64,000 bases of DNA from Cronobacter universalis NCTC 9529 (GCF_001277175.1 NZ_CP012257.1:2852001-2916000); one strand, 5' to 3'; positions 1 through 9,290 are shown, counted from the first letter of the stretch. Numbers and translations are program-made. The notes: a model not told the origin generated them from the sequence alone.

Positions 1-1
1 T

Positions 2-241
2 TACACCACGCCGCACTTCGCGGGCCTGCCTGGCCTTCTGATGCAGATGCCCGCGCTCGCGACCGTGCCCGCGGGGCTCTGTGATATGTGGCAGACGGTC
101 TGGGGGCTTTCGGCAAGCCCGGTGCCGCTCGACGTGCCGCCGTTTGAGGTGGCGCTGCTCTGGCATCAGCGCCATAACAGCGATCCGGCGTTGATGTGGT
201 TACGCGGGTTTATTCAACGGCTGGTGGCGAACGGCGAATAA
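2..241 (+). CDS. LysR-family transcriptional regulator, C-terminal fragment (5' end outside window)
   Basis: The frame is open from the first bases and ends at TAA 239-241. The visible 79 residues (YTTPHFAGLPGLLMQ... to ...WLRGFIQRLVANGE) look like the end of the effector domain of NodD/LeuO-type LysR regulators, which commonly close with a P-P-F/L-x-x-x-L-x-W-H-x-R-x-x-x-D-P-A-x-x-W-L-R pattern. The helix-turn-helix and the target genes lie outside the window, so its role cannot be stated. It converges on dusC with only 2 bp between the stop codons. Family assignment rests on this tail alone. Confidence 0.6.
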   Translation, partial: YTTPHFAGLPGLLMQMPALATVPAGLCDMWQTVWGLSASPVPLDVPPFEVALLWHQRHNSDPALMWLRGFIQRLVANGE

Positions 242-243
242 CG

Positions 244-1176
244 TCAGTGGCGGTTGATGGCTTCAGCGATGGCCGCCGAGGTGGTTAACGCGCGGATTTC
301 GCTGAAAAGTTCGGACGCCTCGGCGTACTCTTTGCGCAGATAGCCGAGCCACTGCTTAATGCGCGCCACATGGTACATACCCGTATCGCCCTGTTTCTCC
401 AGCCGGGTGTACTGTTGTAACAGTTGCACCACGTCGGGCCAGGGCATACGCGGCTCGTTATATTTAATCACGCGGCTTAAATTCGGCACGTTAAGCGCGC
501 CGCGGCCAATCATGACGGCGTCGCAGCCCGTCTCTGCCATGCAGGCCTGCGCGCTCGCGTAATCCCAGATTTCGCCGTTGGCGATAACCGGGATCGTCAA
601 CCGCTCGCGGATTTCGCCAATCGCCGCCCAGTTAATGCGCTCCGCTTTATAGCCATCTTCTTTGGTGCGCCCGTGCACCACCAGCTCCGTCGCGCCCGCC
701 TGCTGGACGGCATCGGCGATTTCAAAACGGCGCGCGCCGCTGTCCCAGCCGAGACGGATTTTCACCGTGACCGGCAGGTGCGCAGGTACGGCCTCGCGCA
801 TCGCTTTCGCGCCGCGATAGATAAGATCCGGGTCTTTCAGCAGCGTGGCGCCGCCGCCGCTGCCGTTCACAAGCTTTGACGGGCAGCCGCAGTTAAGATC
901 AACGCCCCAGGAGCCAAGCTCCACCGCGCGGGCGGCGTTTTCGGCAAGCCACTGCGGATGCTGGCCGAGCAGTTGCACACGCACCCGCGTGCCGGACGGC
1001 GTGCGGCTCTCGTTGCGGAGTTCCGGGCAGAGTTTATAAAACGATTTCACCGGCAGGAGGCTGTCCACCACGCGCAGAAACTCGGTGATGCAGAGATCGT
1101 AATCGTTGACGCTGGTGAGCAGTTCACGCACCAGAGAATCAAGCACGCCTTCCATCGGCGCCAGTAAAACACGCAT
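244..1176 (-). CDS. dusC: tRNA-dihydrouridine(16) synthase DusC
   Basis: FMN-dependent enzyme that reduces uridine 16 in the D-loop of tRNAs in the cytoplasm. At 310 aa it has the usual DusC length. The N-terminus carries the flavin-binding M-A-P-M-E-G-V motif (about residues 6-12). The catalytic cysteine is C98 in DLNCGCPSK, followed by the VKIRLGW strand and the GRT and NGEI phosphate-binding loops of the TIM barrel (about 150-210). A C-terminal helical tRNA-recognition domain follows. The hairpin terminator of the upstream toxin-antitoxin operon sits only 14 bp before its start, so its promoter must lie in or beyond the antitoxin gene, or it depends on read-through. It precedes yohJK as in E. 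coli, but with a TA pair inserted between. Confidence 0.95.
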   Translation of the reverse strand: MRVLLAPMEGVLDSLVRELLTSVNDYDLCITEFLRVVDSLLPVKSFYKLCPELRNESRTPSGTRVRVQLLGQHPQWLAENAARAVELGSWGVDLNCGCPSKLVNGSGGGATLLKDPDLIYRGAKAMREAVPAHLPVTVKIRLGWDSGARRFEIADAVQQAGATELVVHGRTKEDGYKAERINWAAIGEIRERLTIPVIANGEIWDYASAQACMAETGCDAVMIGRGALNVPNLSRVIKYNEPRMPWPDVVQLLQQYTRLEKQGDTGMYHVARIKQWLGYLRKEYAEASELFSEIRALTTSAAIAEAINRH

Positions 1177-1190
1177 AACGCTACCCGCTA

Positions 1191-1217
1191 AAAAAAGAGG
1201 CGCTATGGTAGCGCCTC
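1191..1217 (-). terminator. Intrinsic terminator of the higBA-like operon
   Basis: A perfect 9-bp stem GAGGCGCTA/TAGCGCCTC with a TGG loop (1197-1217) is followed on the minus strand by six Ts (1191-1196). It lies between the antitoxin stop and the dusC start, so it ends transcription of the toxin-antitoxin pair just before dusC. Confidence 0.85.
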
Positions 1218-1248
1218 GCCGCCCGGAAAGGAATGCGCGAGCGTGGGC

Positions 1249-1548
1249 TCAGAGCGTAAAACCGAAACGCTGGCCGTCCGGCAGCTCGACATCCAGCCGC
1301 ACCGTGCCGCCGAGGGCGTCGACATAGCGTTTGAGCGTGGAGATTTTCATGTCGTTGCCGCGCTGTTCGATAGCCGCGACCGACGGCTGCGCAATGCCCA
1401 TCTGGCGCGCCATCTCGGTTTGCGACACGCTGAGGGCCTCGCGCAGCGCACAGAGGTGGGTTTCCAGCAGCAGCTGCGCCGTTTTCTCTTCAATGCGCGC
1501 GCGGGCCTCCGGGGTCTGGGCCGCCAGCACTTCATCAAACGTCTTCAT
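1249..1548 (-). CDS. HigA-type antitoxin, XRE helix-turn-helix protein
   Basis: A 99-residue DNA-binding protein that should neutralise the toxin encoded immediately upstream and repress their shared promoter. An N-terminal helix (about 1-45) leads into an XRE/Cro helix-turn-helix (SVSQTEMARQMGIAQPSVAAIE, about residues 41-62) and a C-terminal RLDVELPDGQRF strand region. This is the layout of HigA-like antitoxins of Gp49-type toxins. Its ATG (1546-1548) abuts the toxin stop codon (1549-1551), and a GGAGG ribosome-binding site lies in the toxin's last codons, so the two are translationally coupled. The toxin-first order is typical of higBA. Function is inferred from family and arrangement. Confidence 0.85.
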   Translation of the reverse strand: MKTFDEVLAAQTPEARARIEEKTAQLLLETHLCALREALSVSQTEMARQMGIAQPSVAAIEQRGNDMKISTLKRYVDALGGTVRLDVELPDGQRFGFTL

Positions 1549-1896
1549 CTATACCTCCCGGTGGTTCAGATAGTGGCTAAACAGTTTGTCAGCGACGCGC
1601 AGCATGACCCGGTAAAACCGCTTTTCATCGCCCTTTTTCTCCGCTGCGCACAGCACAATGGCGTAACGGCGCGGATCAAAAGCGTAAAAGGCGCGCAGGG
1701 GCCGCCCGGCGTGCTGAACCCGTAATTCCTTCATGCCCGCGTGGCGCGAGCCTTTAAGCGTATCGGCATAGGGACGCCCCAGGTGCGGGCCTTTGATTTT
1801 CAGAAGCCCCAGCGCCGCCAGCACATCCTCCTGCAACGGCTGCGGCTGCCTCGCGAGCCAGCACTCAAACTCATGAGTGAGATAAATAGTCCACAT
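1549..1896 (-). CDS. HigB/Gp49-like type II toxin (RelE superfamily)
   Basis: A 115-residue protein expected to be a ribosome-dependent mRNA endonuclease. It carries the signature run of the phage-derived Gp49/HigB group: GPHLGRPYADTLKGSRHAGMKELRV (about 36-60), then the RPLRAFYAFDPRRYAIVLCAAEKKGDEKRFY core strands (about 64-95). The conserved basic and aromatic residues proposed to act in RelE-fold toxins (K55, R58, R64-R67, K88-K92) are present, so the gene looks intact. It starts at ATG 1894-1896 with a GGAGG site 6-7 nt upstream. It is the first gene of the pair, behind a palindromic operator at 1947-1964. It is absent from the equivalent E. coli site and is a likely acquired module. Confidence 0.85.
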   Translation of the reverse strand: MWTIYLTHEFECWLARQPQPLQEDVLAALGLLKIKGPHLGRPYADTLKGSRHAGMKELRVQHAGRPLRAFYAFDPRRYAIVLCAAEKKGDEKRFYRVMLRVADKLFSHYLNHREV

Positions 1897-1943
1897 GGCG
1901 CTCCTCCCTGTTCGTTAGCGACTACCGTGAACGGCGCGGAGCG

Positions 1944-1971
1944 TTTTATAGATTGTAATCTATAGCTTCAA
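1944..1971 (-). promoter_or_regulatory. Palindromic operator/promoter of the toxin-antitoxin pair
   Basis: A perfect 18-bp palindrome TATAGATT-GT-AATCTATA occupies 1947-1964. On the minus strand it sits between a TTGAAG -35-like hexamer (1966-1971) and a TATAAA -10-like hexamer (1945-1950 region, spacer 15 bp). Binding of the antitoxin dimer here would block RNA polymerase, the usual autoregulation of type II TA operons. The palindrome is direct sequence evidence; the binding protein is inferred. Confidence 0.55.
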
Positions 1972-2150
1972 GGGAATCATTAGCGGTTTGCTTAACGCCG
2001 CGCAAAAAAGTTATGCGGCCCGGAAAGGTTTACTGCGAACCTGAGCGGCGGCTCGAAAGTTTAGGTATGCTGGGATGGCTCCTGTGATCGGTAGCACAGT
2101 TTTCATTTTAATTGTATGATGAATGCGTTCGGTTTAAAGGTGACCTCCCT

Positions 2151-2552
2151 ATGAGCACAATGCTGACTTCTCTCTGGCAACTGGTACGCGCGTTTATTTT
2201 GATTTACGCCTGCCTCTACGCAGGCATCGCGATTGCCGCGCTGCTGCCGATTACCATCCCCGGCAGCATCATCGGCATGCTGATTCTTTTTGTCCTGCTG
2301 GCGTTTCAGATCCTGCCCGCGAAGTGGGTACAGCCCGCGTGTAATCTGCTGATCCGCTATATGGCGCTGCTGTTTGTGCCGGTGGGTATTGGCGTGATGC
2401 AATATTTCGACGTGTTGCAGGCGCAGTTCGGGCCGGTGGTGGTCTCCTGTTTTATCAGTACGCTGGTGGTGTTTATGGTGGTGAGCTGGAGCGCGCACCT
2501 GGCGCATGGCGAGCGCAAAGTGGTGGGCCAGGAAAGGAGCCGTGAGAAATGA
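2151..2552 (+). CDS. yohJ: YohJ, LrgA/CidA-family inner membrane protein
   Basis: A small holin-like membrane protein of 133 residues with about four hydrophobic helices (roughly 10-30, 35-55, 63-85, 92-115). It contains the [13 protein letters not shown] motif characteristic of the CidA/LrgA family. I chose the ATG at 2151 because it follows an AAAGGTG site and gives the E. coli YohJ length; an in-frame ATG 39 bp upstream would add an unmatched tail. It overlaps yohK by ATGA. CidA/LrgA families affect murein hydrolase activity and, with LrgB partners, have been linked to export of small metabolites. The E. coli gene precedes cdd, and the same order here hints at a link to nucleoside metabolism. 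Confidence 0.93.
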   Translation: MSTMLTSLWQLVRAFILIYACLYAGIAIAALLPITIPGSIIGMLILFVLLAFQILPAKWVQPACNLLIRYMALLFVPVGIGVMQYFDVLQAQFGPVVVSCFISTLVVFMVVSWSAHLAHGERKVVGQERSREK

Positions 2553-3244
2553 TCCAGAATATCTGGTGGTCGCTGCCGCTGACGCTGCTGGTCTTTTTCG
2601 CCGCCCGTAAACTCGCGGCGCGGCTCAAAAGCCCGTTGCTCAATCCGCTGCTGGTCTGCATGGTGGTGCTGATCCCGTTTCTGATGCTGACCCACATTCC
2701 TTATGAGCGCTATTTTCAGGGCAGCCGCATTCTCAATGATTTACTGCAACCCGCCGTGGTGGCGCTGGCGTTCCCGCTGTATGAACAATTGCACCAGATC
2801 CGCGCCCGCTGGAAGTCGATTATCACGATTTGCTTTGCAGGCAGCGTGGTGGCGATGGTCACCGGCACCTCTGTTGCGCTGCTGATGGGCGCCAGTCCGG
2901 AAATCGCGGCGTCCGTCCTGCCGAAATCCGTCACCACGCCGATCGCGATGGCCGTGGGCGGAAGCCTCGGCGGCATTCCCGCCATCAGCGCCGTCTGCGT
3001 CATTTTCGTGGGTATACTCGGCGCCGTGTTCGGCCATGCTCTGCTGAATGTCATGAGGATAAAAACCAAATCCGCACGCGGCCTGGCGATGGGCACCGCC
3101 TCGCACGCCCTGGGTACGGCGCGCTGCGCGGAGCTGGATTACCAGGAGGGCGCGTTCAGTTCACTGGCGCTGGTGATCTGCGGCATTATCACGTCGCTGC
3201 TGGCGCCCTTTTTGTTCTCGATTATTCTGGCGATATGGCGCTAA
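2549..3244 (+). CDS. yohK: YohK, LrgB-family inner membrane protein
   Basis: A 231-residue polytopic protein of the LrgB/CidB family, partner of YohJ. Seven or so hydrophobic segments are visible. The most conserved LrgB stretch, [25 protein letters not shown] (about 125-150), is present, as is a second block [18 protein letters not shown] (about 175-192). Its ATG overlaps the yohJ stop (ATGA), so the two are translationally coupled and probably form one complex. The cytidine deaminase gene cdd follows after 129 bp that contain its own promoter region. Confidence 0.93.
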   Translation: MIQNIWWSLPLTLLVFFAARKLAARLKSPLLNPLLVCMVVLIPFLMLTHIPYERYFQGSRILNDLLQPAVVALAFPLYEQLHQIRARWKSIITICFAGSVVAMVTGTSVALLMGASPEIAASVLPKSVTTPIAMAVGGSLGGIPAISAVCVIFVGILGAVFGHALLNVMRIKTKSARGLAMGTASHALGTARCAELDYQEGAFSSLALVICGIITSLLAPFLFSIILAIWR

Positions 3245-3373
3245 AACTTGCGATACGTCGCGCATTTTCATTTTAAATTTCATTTGTTGCATAGCCAGTG
3301 AGAGTTAAATCACATATAAAGCCTCAGGAGCGCCGTAAACTATTTTTCCTGTTATCTCTTTTGAGGCTTTGCC
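3245..3373 (+). promoter_or_regulatory. cdd promoter region
   Basis: The A+T-rich interval upstream of cdd contains TTAAATCACAT (around 3306-3314), a plausible CRP half-site (TCACA arm), and a TAAACT -10-like hexamer at about 3336. In E. coli the cdd promoter is activated by CRP and repressed by CytR. Here only the half-site and the position support that, so the assignment is tentative. Confidence 0.35.
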
Positions 3374-4258
3374 ATGCACCCACGTTTTGAAACTGCCTTC
3401 GCACAGCTGCCGGCGGCACTGCAAGCCGCTCTGGCTCCTCTGATTGCCGATATTCATTTTCCGGCGATGCTGAACGCTGAACAGGTCGCTGACATTCGCC
3501 GCCAGAGCGGGCTGGATGACGACGCGCTGGCCTTTGCGCTGCTGCCGTTAGCCGCCGCCTGCGCGCAGACCGGGATTTCGCACTTTAACGTGGGCGCCAT
3601 CGCCCGCGGCCTGAGCGGCAACCTCTATTTCGGCGCCAATATGGAGTTTCGCGGCGCGGCGATGCAGCAGACGATTCACGCCGAGCAGAGCGCCATCACC
3701 CACGCCTGGATGCGCGGCGAAACCGGCCTTGCGGCGATTACGGTTAACTACACGCCGTGCGGCCACTGCCGTCAGTTTATGAACGAGCTGAACAGCGGGC
3801 TAACCCTTCGCATCAACCTGCCGGGGCGCGCGCCTTCACAGCTTGGCGATTACCTGCCGGACGCCTTCGGCCCGCGCGATCTTGATATTAAGACGCTGAT
3901 TTTCGATACGGAAAATCATGGCTATGCGCTTAAGGGCGACGCGCTGACGCAGGCCGCGATCGCGGCGGCCAACCGCAGCCATGCGCCTTACAGCCAGTCG
4001 CCGTCCGGGCTTGCCATTGAAACCCACGACGGCACGGTCTTTACCGGCAGCTATGCCGAGAACGCGGCGTTCAACCCTTCCCTGCCGCCGTTACAGGCCG
4101 CGCTGAACCTGCTGAGCCTGAACGGCTACGTGTGGGCGGATATCCATCGCGTCGCGCTTGCCGAACTGAACGATGCGACCATCGTTCAGCGCGACGCCAC
4201 CGCCGCGACGCTGAACGCGCTGGGCTTTACCGGCCTTGAGCGGGTTACACTCGCCTGA
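3374..4258 (+). CDS. cdd: Cytidine deaminase
   Basis: Hydrolyses cytidine and deoxycytidine to uridine and deoxyuridine for pyrimidine salvage in the cytoplasm. The 294-residue length equals the large, dimeric enterobacterial form. The catalytic zinc site is intact: H102-A-E104 (in TIHAEQSAI) and P-C129-G-H-C132 (in YTPCGHC), with E104 as the proton shuttle. The C-terminal half repeats the fold without a metal site ([14 protein letters not shown], about 205-220), as in E. coli. Its start is fixed by the promoter-proximal ATG after TTGAGGCTTTGCC. A GC-rich hairpin follows at 4264-4288. Confidence 0.97.
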   Translation: MHPRFETAFAQLPAALQAALAPLIADIHFPAMLNAEQVADIRRQSGLDDDALAFALLPLAAACAQTGISHFNVGAIARGLSGNLYFGANMEFRGAAMQQTIHAEQSAITHAWMRGETGLAAITVNYTPCGHCRQFMNELNSGLTLRINLPGRAPSQLGDYLPDAFGPRDLDIKTLIFDTENHGYALKGDALTQAAIAAANRSHAPYSQSPSGLAIETHDGTVFTGSYAENAAFNPSLPPLQAALNLLSLNGYVWADIHRVALAELNDATIVQRDATAATLNALGFTGLERVTLA

Positions 4259-4263
4259 ACCAC

Positions 4264-4288
4264 CACAGCGGGCGCTCTGCCCGCTGTG
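4264..4288 (+). terminator. Hairpin after cdd
   Basis: Perfect 10-bp stem CACAGCGGGC/GCCCGCTGTG with a GCTCT loop, 5 bp after the cdd stop. It lacks a following T tract, so it may act as an mRNA 3'-end stabiliser or a factor-assisted terminator rather than a strong intrinsic one. Confidence 0.5.
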
Positions 4289-4382
4289 ACGAAAAATGCT
4301 CCAACCAGACGTTCGATTCTTGCTCTTGCCCGGCGGGTAAAGTAGCCTTGACTCTCTTTCCTTTTTGCTTCGAGCTGCCTGA

Positions 4383-5096
<714 letters not shown>

Positions 5097-5115
5097 GCGT
5101 CGCGGTAGCAGGTGT

Positions 5116-5146
5116 GGTGGGTGCGCTGGCGCTTACCCACCCTGTA
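5116..5146 (+). repeat. Extragenic palindromic repeat, copy 1
   Basis: Core GGTGGGTGCGCTGGCGCTTACCCACC, able to fold on itself. It differs from copy 2 by an inserted G near the centre. Same orientation as copy 2. Confidence 0.75.
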
Positions 5147-5169
5147 AATTCCTTTTCATTTTTATACGC

Positions 5170-5198
5170 GGTGGGTGCGCTGCGCTTACCCACCCTAC
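5170..5198 (+). repeat. Extragenic palindromic repeat, copy 2
   Basis: 29 bp, beginning GGTGGGTGCGCTGCGCTT and ending ACCCACCCTAC. Imperfect inverted repeat within itself and in opposite orientation to copy 3, 19 bp away, so copies 2 and 3 can form a large cruciform or hairpin. Confidence 0.85.
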
Positions 5199-5217
5199 AA
5201 ATACCTTTTTCTTCACC

Positions 5218-5246
5218 GTAGGGCGGGTAAGCGAAGCGCACCCGCC
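5218..5246 (-). repeat. Extragenic palindromic repeat, copy 3 (inverted)
   Basis: Plus-strand GTAGGGCGGGTAAGCGAAGC followed by GCACCCGCC. It is the reverse complement of the copy 2 family sequence with A/G variation in the stem, and matches copy 4 exactly over 29 bp. Confidence 0.85.
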
Positions 5247-5362
5247 ATCCAGTTTTTAATATATCAGGTCGGTGAGTTCGTTACGTTCGCCACAATGTCA
5301 TCCTGATATGTGCGCTTCCCTCACGCGAACGTGCAAAAGGGGGCTCAACGCCCACTCTGAGT

Positions 5363-5391
5363 GTAGGGCGGGTAAGCGAAGCGCACCCGCC
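5363..5391 (-). repeat. Extragenic palindromic repeat, copy 4 (inverted)
   Basis: Identical over 29 bp to copy 3 at 5218-5246. Near-identical sequences recur at 14633-14661 and 14682-14710, showing a dispersed family in this genome. Confidence 0.85.
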
Positions 5392-5413
5392 ATTCGCCCT
5401 TTCCCCGCCCTAT

Positions 5414-5442
5414 AAAAAAAGCCCCCGCAGGCGGAGGCTTTT
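5414..5442 (-). terminator. Terminator of the mglBAC operon
   Basis: Stem AGCCCCCGC/GCGGAGGCT (5420-5439, one non-Watson-Crick position) followed on the minus strand by a run of seven Ts. It lies 15 bp beyond the mglC stop. The plus strand also ends in TTTTC, so it may serve both directions. Confidence 0.8.
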
Positions 5443-5457
5443 CTTGCGTAACCGCGC

Positions 5458-6468
5458 TTATTTCTTACGCGCGTATTTCAGAGAATCCAGGGCGACCGCG
5501 AAGATAATAATCGCGCCCTTGATAATGTACTGCCAGTACGGGTTGATGCCGATATAGGTCAGGCCGTAGTTGATGACGGTAAAGATAATCACACCGGTCA
5601 CCACGCCAAGCACCGTACCCACGCCGCCGCTAAAGGAAACGCCGCCTACCACGCACGCCGCGATGGCGTCGAGCTCATACATAAAGCCCAGGTTGTTGGT
5701 GGCAGAGCCGATACGGCCCGCTTCCAGCATCCCGCCGAAGGCGTAGAACACACCGGAGAGCGCATAAATCATCAGCAGGTTCAGCGCCACGTTCACGCCG
5801 GAGACTTTCGCCGCTTCCGGGTTGCCTCCGATGGCGAAAATGTTTTTACCGAAGCGGGTTTTGTTCCACAGGATCCAGACGAACGCCACGGCGATTAGCG
5901 CGTAGAACGTAATGTAGGAGAGCCTGAAACTGCCGAGCGCCACAAAGCCCTGCGTAAAGGTCGAGAAGCCGGAATCGAAGCCTGAAATCGGCGACGCGCC
6001 CACGAAGTCGTAATACAGGGAGTTAATACCGTAAACGATGATCATGGTGCCAAGCGTGGTAATAAATGGCGTCACGTTGAGGTACGCGATGATAACGCCG
6101 TTCACCAGGCCAATGACGGCGCCGATAGCGCAGACAATCAGGATCACCAGCGGAATCGGCATGGTCGCCATTTCCGGGAACACCTTGTTGGCGTTTTCCA
6201 TCGATTGCAGCAGCGTCGCCGCCACCACCGCCGCAAGCCCCACCTGGCGCCCTGCGGAAAGGTCAGTCCCCTGGGTGACGATCAGCCCCGCCACGCCGAG
6301 CGCGATAATAATACGCACTGATGACTGGGTCAGAATATTACTTAAGTTCAGGAGGCTTAAAAACGTCGGATCCTGGAAAATAATAATGGCCAGCAACACT
6401 AAAAGGACGACGTAAATACCGCCCTCTTTCAGATAAGTGAGAAAACTCTTCTTATTTAACGCACTCAT
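5458..6468 (-). CDS. mglC: Galactose/methyl-galactoside ABC transporter permease MglC
   Basis: Inner-membrane channel subunit of the high-affinity galactose ABC importer, likely a homodimer bound to MglA. At 336 residues it has the normal length, with about eight to ten hydrophobic segments. The family blocks GLIVTQGTDLSAGRQVGLAAV (about 60-80), GNPEAAKVSGVNV (about 215-227) and LDAIAACVVGGVSFSGGVGT (about 265-285) match the BPD_transp_2 fold of sugar permeases such as RbsC and AraH. It is the last gene of mglBAC, 15 bp after mglA, and is followed by a strong terminator. Confidence 0.96.
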   Translation of the reverse strand: MSALNKKSFLTYLKEGGIYVVLLVLLAIIIFQDPTFLSLLNLSNILTQSSVRIIIALGVAGLIVTQGTDLSAGRQVGLAAVVAATLLQSMENANKVFPEMATMPIPLVILIVCAIGAVIGLVNGVIIAYLNVTPFITTLGTMIIVYGINSLYYDFVGASPISGFDSGFSTFTQGFVALGSFRLSYITFYALIAVAFVWILWNKTRFGKNIFAIGGNPEAAKVSGVNVALNLLMIYALSGVFYAFGGMLEAGRIGSATNNLGFMYELDAIAACVVGGVSFSGGVGTVLGVVTGVIIFTVINYGLTYIGINPYWQYIIKGAIIIFAVALDSLKYARKK

Positions 6469-6483
6469 GAGGAGCCCCTGATA

Positions 6484-8004
6484 TTAAAGGTGCAAAGACG
6501 CAAGACGCAGAATTTCATTTTGCGTCGTCGTTTTGGTGTCAACAATTCCGGAGACGAGGCCATTGCTCATTACCAGAATACGGTCAGTTATCCCTAACAG
6601 CTCAGGCATTTCTGAGGAGATAATAATGATCCCCTTGCCCTTTTTCGCCAGTTCAGCAATAAGCTGGTAGATTTCGAATTTCGCGCCTACGTCGATCCCG
6701 CGCGTCGGCTCATCGAGCATTAAAATCTCCGGCTGGGTAAGCAGCCAGCGCCCGATAATGACCTTTTGCTGGTTACCGCCGGAAAGCGAACCAATTTGCG
6801 TGCGATGACCCGGCGTTTTAACACGCATTGAGTCAATCACCCACTGGGTATCGCTTTTCATGCGGGAATTATCCAGCAAGCCGATTTTGCTTTTGTAGTT
6901 GCGAATATTGGAAATCAGGGAGTTGAAACCGATATCCAGATAAGCGTAGATCCCCGTTGAGCGGCGCTCCTCGGTCACCAGCGCAAAGCCGTTATTAATG
7001 GCTTCATTCGCGCTATGGTTATTGATCTTTTTGCCGTGCAGACTAATGGTACCGCCGGATTTCTCGCGAATACCAAATAAGGTTTCCACAATATCGGTGC
7101 GTTTCGCGCCGACCAGGCCCGCAATCCCAAGAATTTCGCCTTTATGAAGATCAAAGGAGATATCACGAATCGACGGCTGGCGCAGCGAGGTCAGGTTGCG
7201 CACTTCAAGGATCACTTCGCCGGGTTTGTTTTCACGATCCGGGAAGCGCTGGTTAAGCGAACGCCCCACCATCATGGCGATGATCTTATCCATGTCCAGA
7301 CCGTCGAGCGGCTGGGTGGCGATCCACTGGCCGTCGCGCAGGATAGTGATTTCATCGCACAGCTGGAAGATCTCTTCCATTTTGTGGGAAATATAGACGA
7401 TACCGCAGCCGCGATCTTTCAGCTTACGGATAATCTTAAAGAGATGGTTAACTTCTTTCTCAGTCAGAGAAGACGTCGGTTCATCCATGATGACGATTTT
7501 CGCGTCATAGGAGAACGCTTTGGCGATTTCAATCATCTGCATCTGCGATACGGAAAGCGTACCCACGCGAGCTTTAGGGTCGATATCAATATCGAGCTCG
7601 TCGAAAATCGCTTTGGTATCAAGATACATTTTTTCCTGGTCTACAAACATGCCTTTGGTCGGATAACGACCGAGCCACATGTTGTCCATGACGGAGCGTT
7701 GTAATACCAGGTTTAATTCCTGATGCACCATTGATATGCCATTCTCAAGCGCCTCTTTGGCAGAATGGAAATCGATTTCTTTCCCCTGGAAAAGAATACT
7801 GCCGGAATCTTTTTGATAGATCCCGAAAAGACATTTTAATAACGTTGATTTGCCCGCGCCATTCTCACCCATCAGAGCATGAATAGAATGAGGACGAACT
7901 TTTAAATTAACGTTATCGAGTGCCTTAACGCCCGGGAAACTCTTGTTGATATTCGTCATTTCCAACAAGTATTCGCCTGACGACTGCGTATTATTGCTGA
8001 CCAT
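6484..8004 (-). CDS. mglA: Galactose/methyl-galactoside ABC transporter ATPase MglA
   Basis: Twin-cassette ATPase (506 residues from the chosen start) that powers galactose import through MglC. The first nucleotide-binding domain has Walker A GENGAGKS (46-53), signature LSVSQMQ and Walker B IVIMDEP. The second has a degenerate Walker A (GLVGAKRT), signature LSGGNQQK and LMLDEP, the asymmetry usual for sugar ABC ATPases. I chose ATG 8002-8004 because it gives the exact E. coli length and N-terminus ([16 protein letters not shown]). A longer frame to 8085 would run through the intercistronic hairpin. It lies between mglB and mglC. Confidence 0.96.
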   Translation of the reverse strand: MVSNNTQSSGEYLLEMTNINKSFPGVKALDNVNLKVRPHSIHALMGENGAGKSTLLKCLFGIYQKDSGSILFQGKEIDFHSAKEALENGISMVHQELNLVLQRSVMDNMWLGRYPTKGMFVDQEKMYLDTKAIFDELDIDIDPKARVGTLSVSQMQMIEIAKAFSYDAKIVIMDEPTSSLTEKEVNHLFKIIRKLKDRGCGIVYISHKMEEIFQLCDEITILRDGQWIATQPLDGLDMDKIIAMMVGRSLNQRFPDRENKPGEVILEVRNLTSLRQPSIRDISFDLHKGEILGIAGLVGAKRTDIVETLFGIREKSGGTISLHGKKINNHSANEAINNGFALVTEERRSTGIYAYLDIGFNSLISNIRNYKSKIGLLDNSRMKSDTQWVIDSMRVKTPGHRTQIGSLSGGNQQKVIIGRWLLTQPEILMLDEPTRGIDVGAKFEIYQLIAELAKKGKGIIIISSEMPELLGITDRILVMSNGLVSGIVDTKTTTQNEILRLASLHL

Positions 8005-8051
8005 ATTTATACCTGGCTGCGAGAGTGTTGTCTGAGCATGGCACGCTAAAG

Positions 8052-8070
8052 GGGGCGCAAAATGCGCCCC
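8052..8070 (-). other. Intercistronic hairpin between mglB and mglA
   Basis: Perfect stem GGGGCGCA/TGCGCCCC with an AAA loop, 15 bp after the mglB stop. No T tract follows, so it fits a 3'-stabilising structure that lets the abundant binding protein mRNA outlast the mglAC part. That role is inferred from position; binding-protein operons often carry such a structure. Confidence 0.65.
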
Positions 8071-8085
8071 GTAAATACATTGCAA

Positions 8086-9084
8086 TTATTTTTTGCTGGT
8101 GATTTCCGCCAGGTTGTCTTTATCAACGCCGACGTAAGGAATACGCACCACTTTGTTTTCAATTTTCCAGTTAGTGCCGTCCGCCGCGCCTTTGCCTGCC
8201 GCCAGGTTTTTGGCAAGGTCAAAGGTCGCTTTCGCCTGGTTGTTGGCATCGTTCAGCACGGTACCAGCCAGCGCGCCGGATTTCACCAGCGCCAGCGCTT
8301 CCGGCAGCGCATCCACGCCGAAGACCGGCACGGAGGATTTGTTGTGCGCTTTCAGCGCTTCTACCGCGCCCATCGCCATGGCGTCGTTGTTGGCGATAAC
8401 CACTTCGATTTTGTTAGCGTTCGGGCCGGAGAGCCAGGCGTCCATTTTATCTTTCGCCTGAGCGGTGTCCCACATGGCGGTATCCAGCTGCAGCTGCTGG
8501 GTTTTGATGCCCTTGTCGTTCAGCTCTTTGATAACGTAAGTGGTGCGCGCTTCAGCATCCGGGTGGCCCGGTTCGCCTTTCAGCAGCACATACTGGATCT
8601 GACCGTCTTTGTTCAGGTCCCAGCCCGCGTTGGCTTTCCAGTGCTTGGCAATCAGATCGCCCTGGATAATGCCGGATTCTTTAGAGTCGGTGCCTACGTA
8701 ATACGCTTTGTCATAGCTGTCCAGCGCCTTGCGGGACGGCTCTTTGTTGAAGAACACGATAGGGATGTTCTGGCCGCGCGCTTTTTCGATAACGGTGCCT
8801 GCGGCAGCCGGGTCCACCAGGTTAATCGCCAGAGACTTGACGCCTTTCGCCAGCAGCACGTCAATCTGATCGTTCTGCTTGGACTGGTCGTTCTGGGAGT
8901 CGTTCATCAGCAGCTGAACGTCAGACGACGCAGAAGCCTCTTTTTCAATCGCCTTGCGCACGACGGACATAAAGTTGTCGTCATATTTATAAATAGTTAC
9001 GCCAATACGGTCGGCTGCCTGAGCCGCAGTGCCGAAAAGCATGCAGGACATAACGGCAGAGAGGGTCAACACCTTCTTATTCAT
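8086..9084 (-). CDS. mglB: Periplasmic galactose/glucose-binding protein MglB
   Basis: Captures D-galactose and D-glucose in the periplasm for MglAC and, in E. coli, also serves the Trg chemoreceptor. At 332 residues it matches E. coli. A signal peptide [23 protein letters not shown] precedes mature [15 protein letters not shown]. The calcium-binding loop DLNKDGQIQ is present (about mature 134-142), as are sugar contacts in the MNDSQND, NKEPSRK and NNDAMAMGA segments. ATG 9082-9084 is preceded by GGAGATACC. It is the first gene of mglBAC behind a CRP/GalS-controlled promoter. Confidence 0.97.
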   Translation of the reverse strand: MNKKVLTLSAVMSCMLFGTAAQAADRIGVTIYKYDDNFMSVVRKAIEKEASASSDVQLLMNDSQNDQSKQNDQIDVLLAKGVKSLAINLVDPAAAGTVIEKARGQNIPIVFFNKEPSRKALDSYDKAYYVGTDSKESGIIQGDLIAKHWKANAGWDLNKDGQIQYVLLKGEPGHPDAEARTTYVIKELNDKGIKTQQLQLDTAMWDTAQAKDKMDAWLSGPNANKIEVVIANNDAMAMGAVEALKAHNKSSVPVFGVDALPEALALVKSGALAGTVLNDANNQAKATFDLAKNLAAGKGAADGTNWKIENKVVRIPYVGVDKDNLAEITSKK

Positions 9085-9290
9085 GGTATCTCCGGTTTTT
9101 ATGCAGGGTAGCAATCGTGAAAAACGGGCGGCAGGACGGTAAGGAAAAAAACCTTACTGAATGCCGAAGTTCACTAATAAAAAACACTTCCTTGCTCGGT
9201 AATGCTTCCAGTAACGCTTTTTTATCGTTCAGGGGCGGCAGATAACGTCAGTGTTAAATCGCCGTTACATAAAGTTTCAGGCCCATGAGA

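Larger units (their letters stand above)
5097..5457. other. Repeat-filled intergenic region between sanA and mglC
   Basis: This 361-bp spacer between two convergent genes holds four copies of an approximately 29-bp palindromic extragenic repeat (listed separately) and the mgl terminator. E. coli carries yeiS, preT and preA in the equivalent interval. None of those genes is present here, and I see no credible open reading frame. Confidence 0.8.

Noticed and set aside
5097..5457. CRISPR-like array suggested by repeated 29-bp units
   Set aside because: Spacing is irregular, units occur in both orientations, spacers are not of constant length, and the family recurs at another locus; no cas genes are present.
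8062..9111. 349-codon open frame on the plus strand
   Set aside because: Antisense to mglB, with no recognisable protein features.
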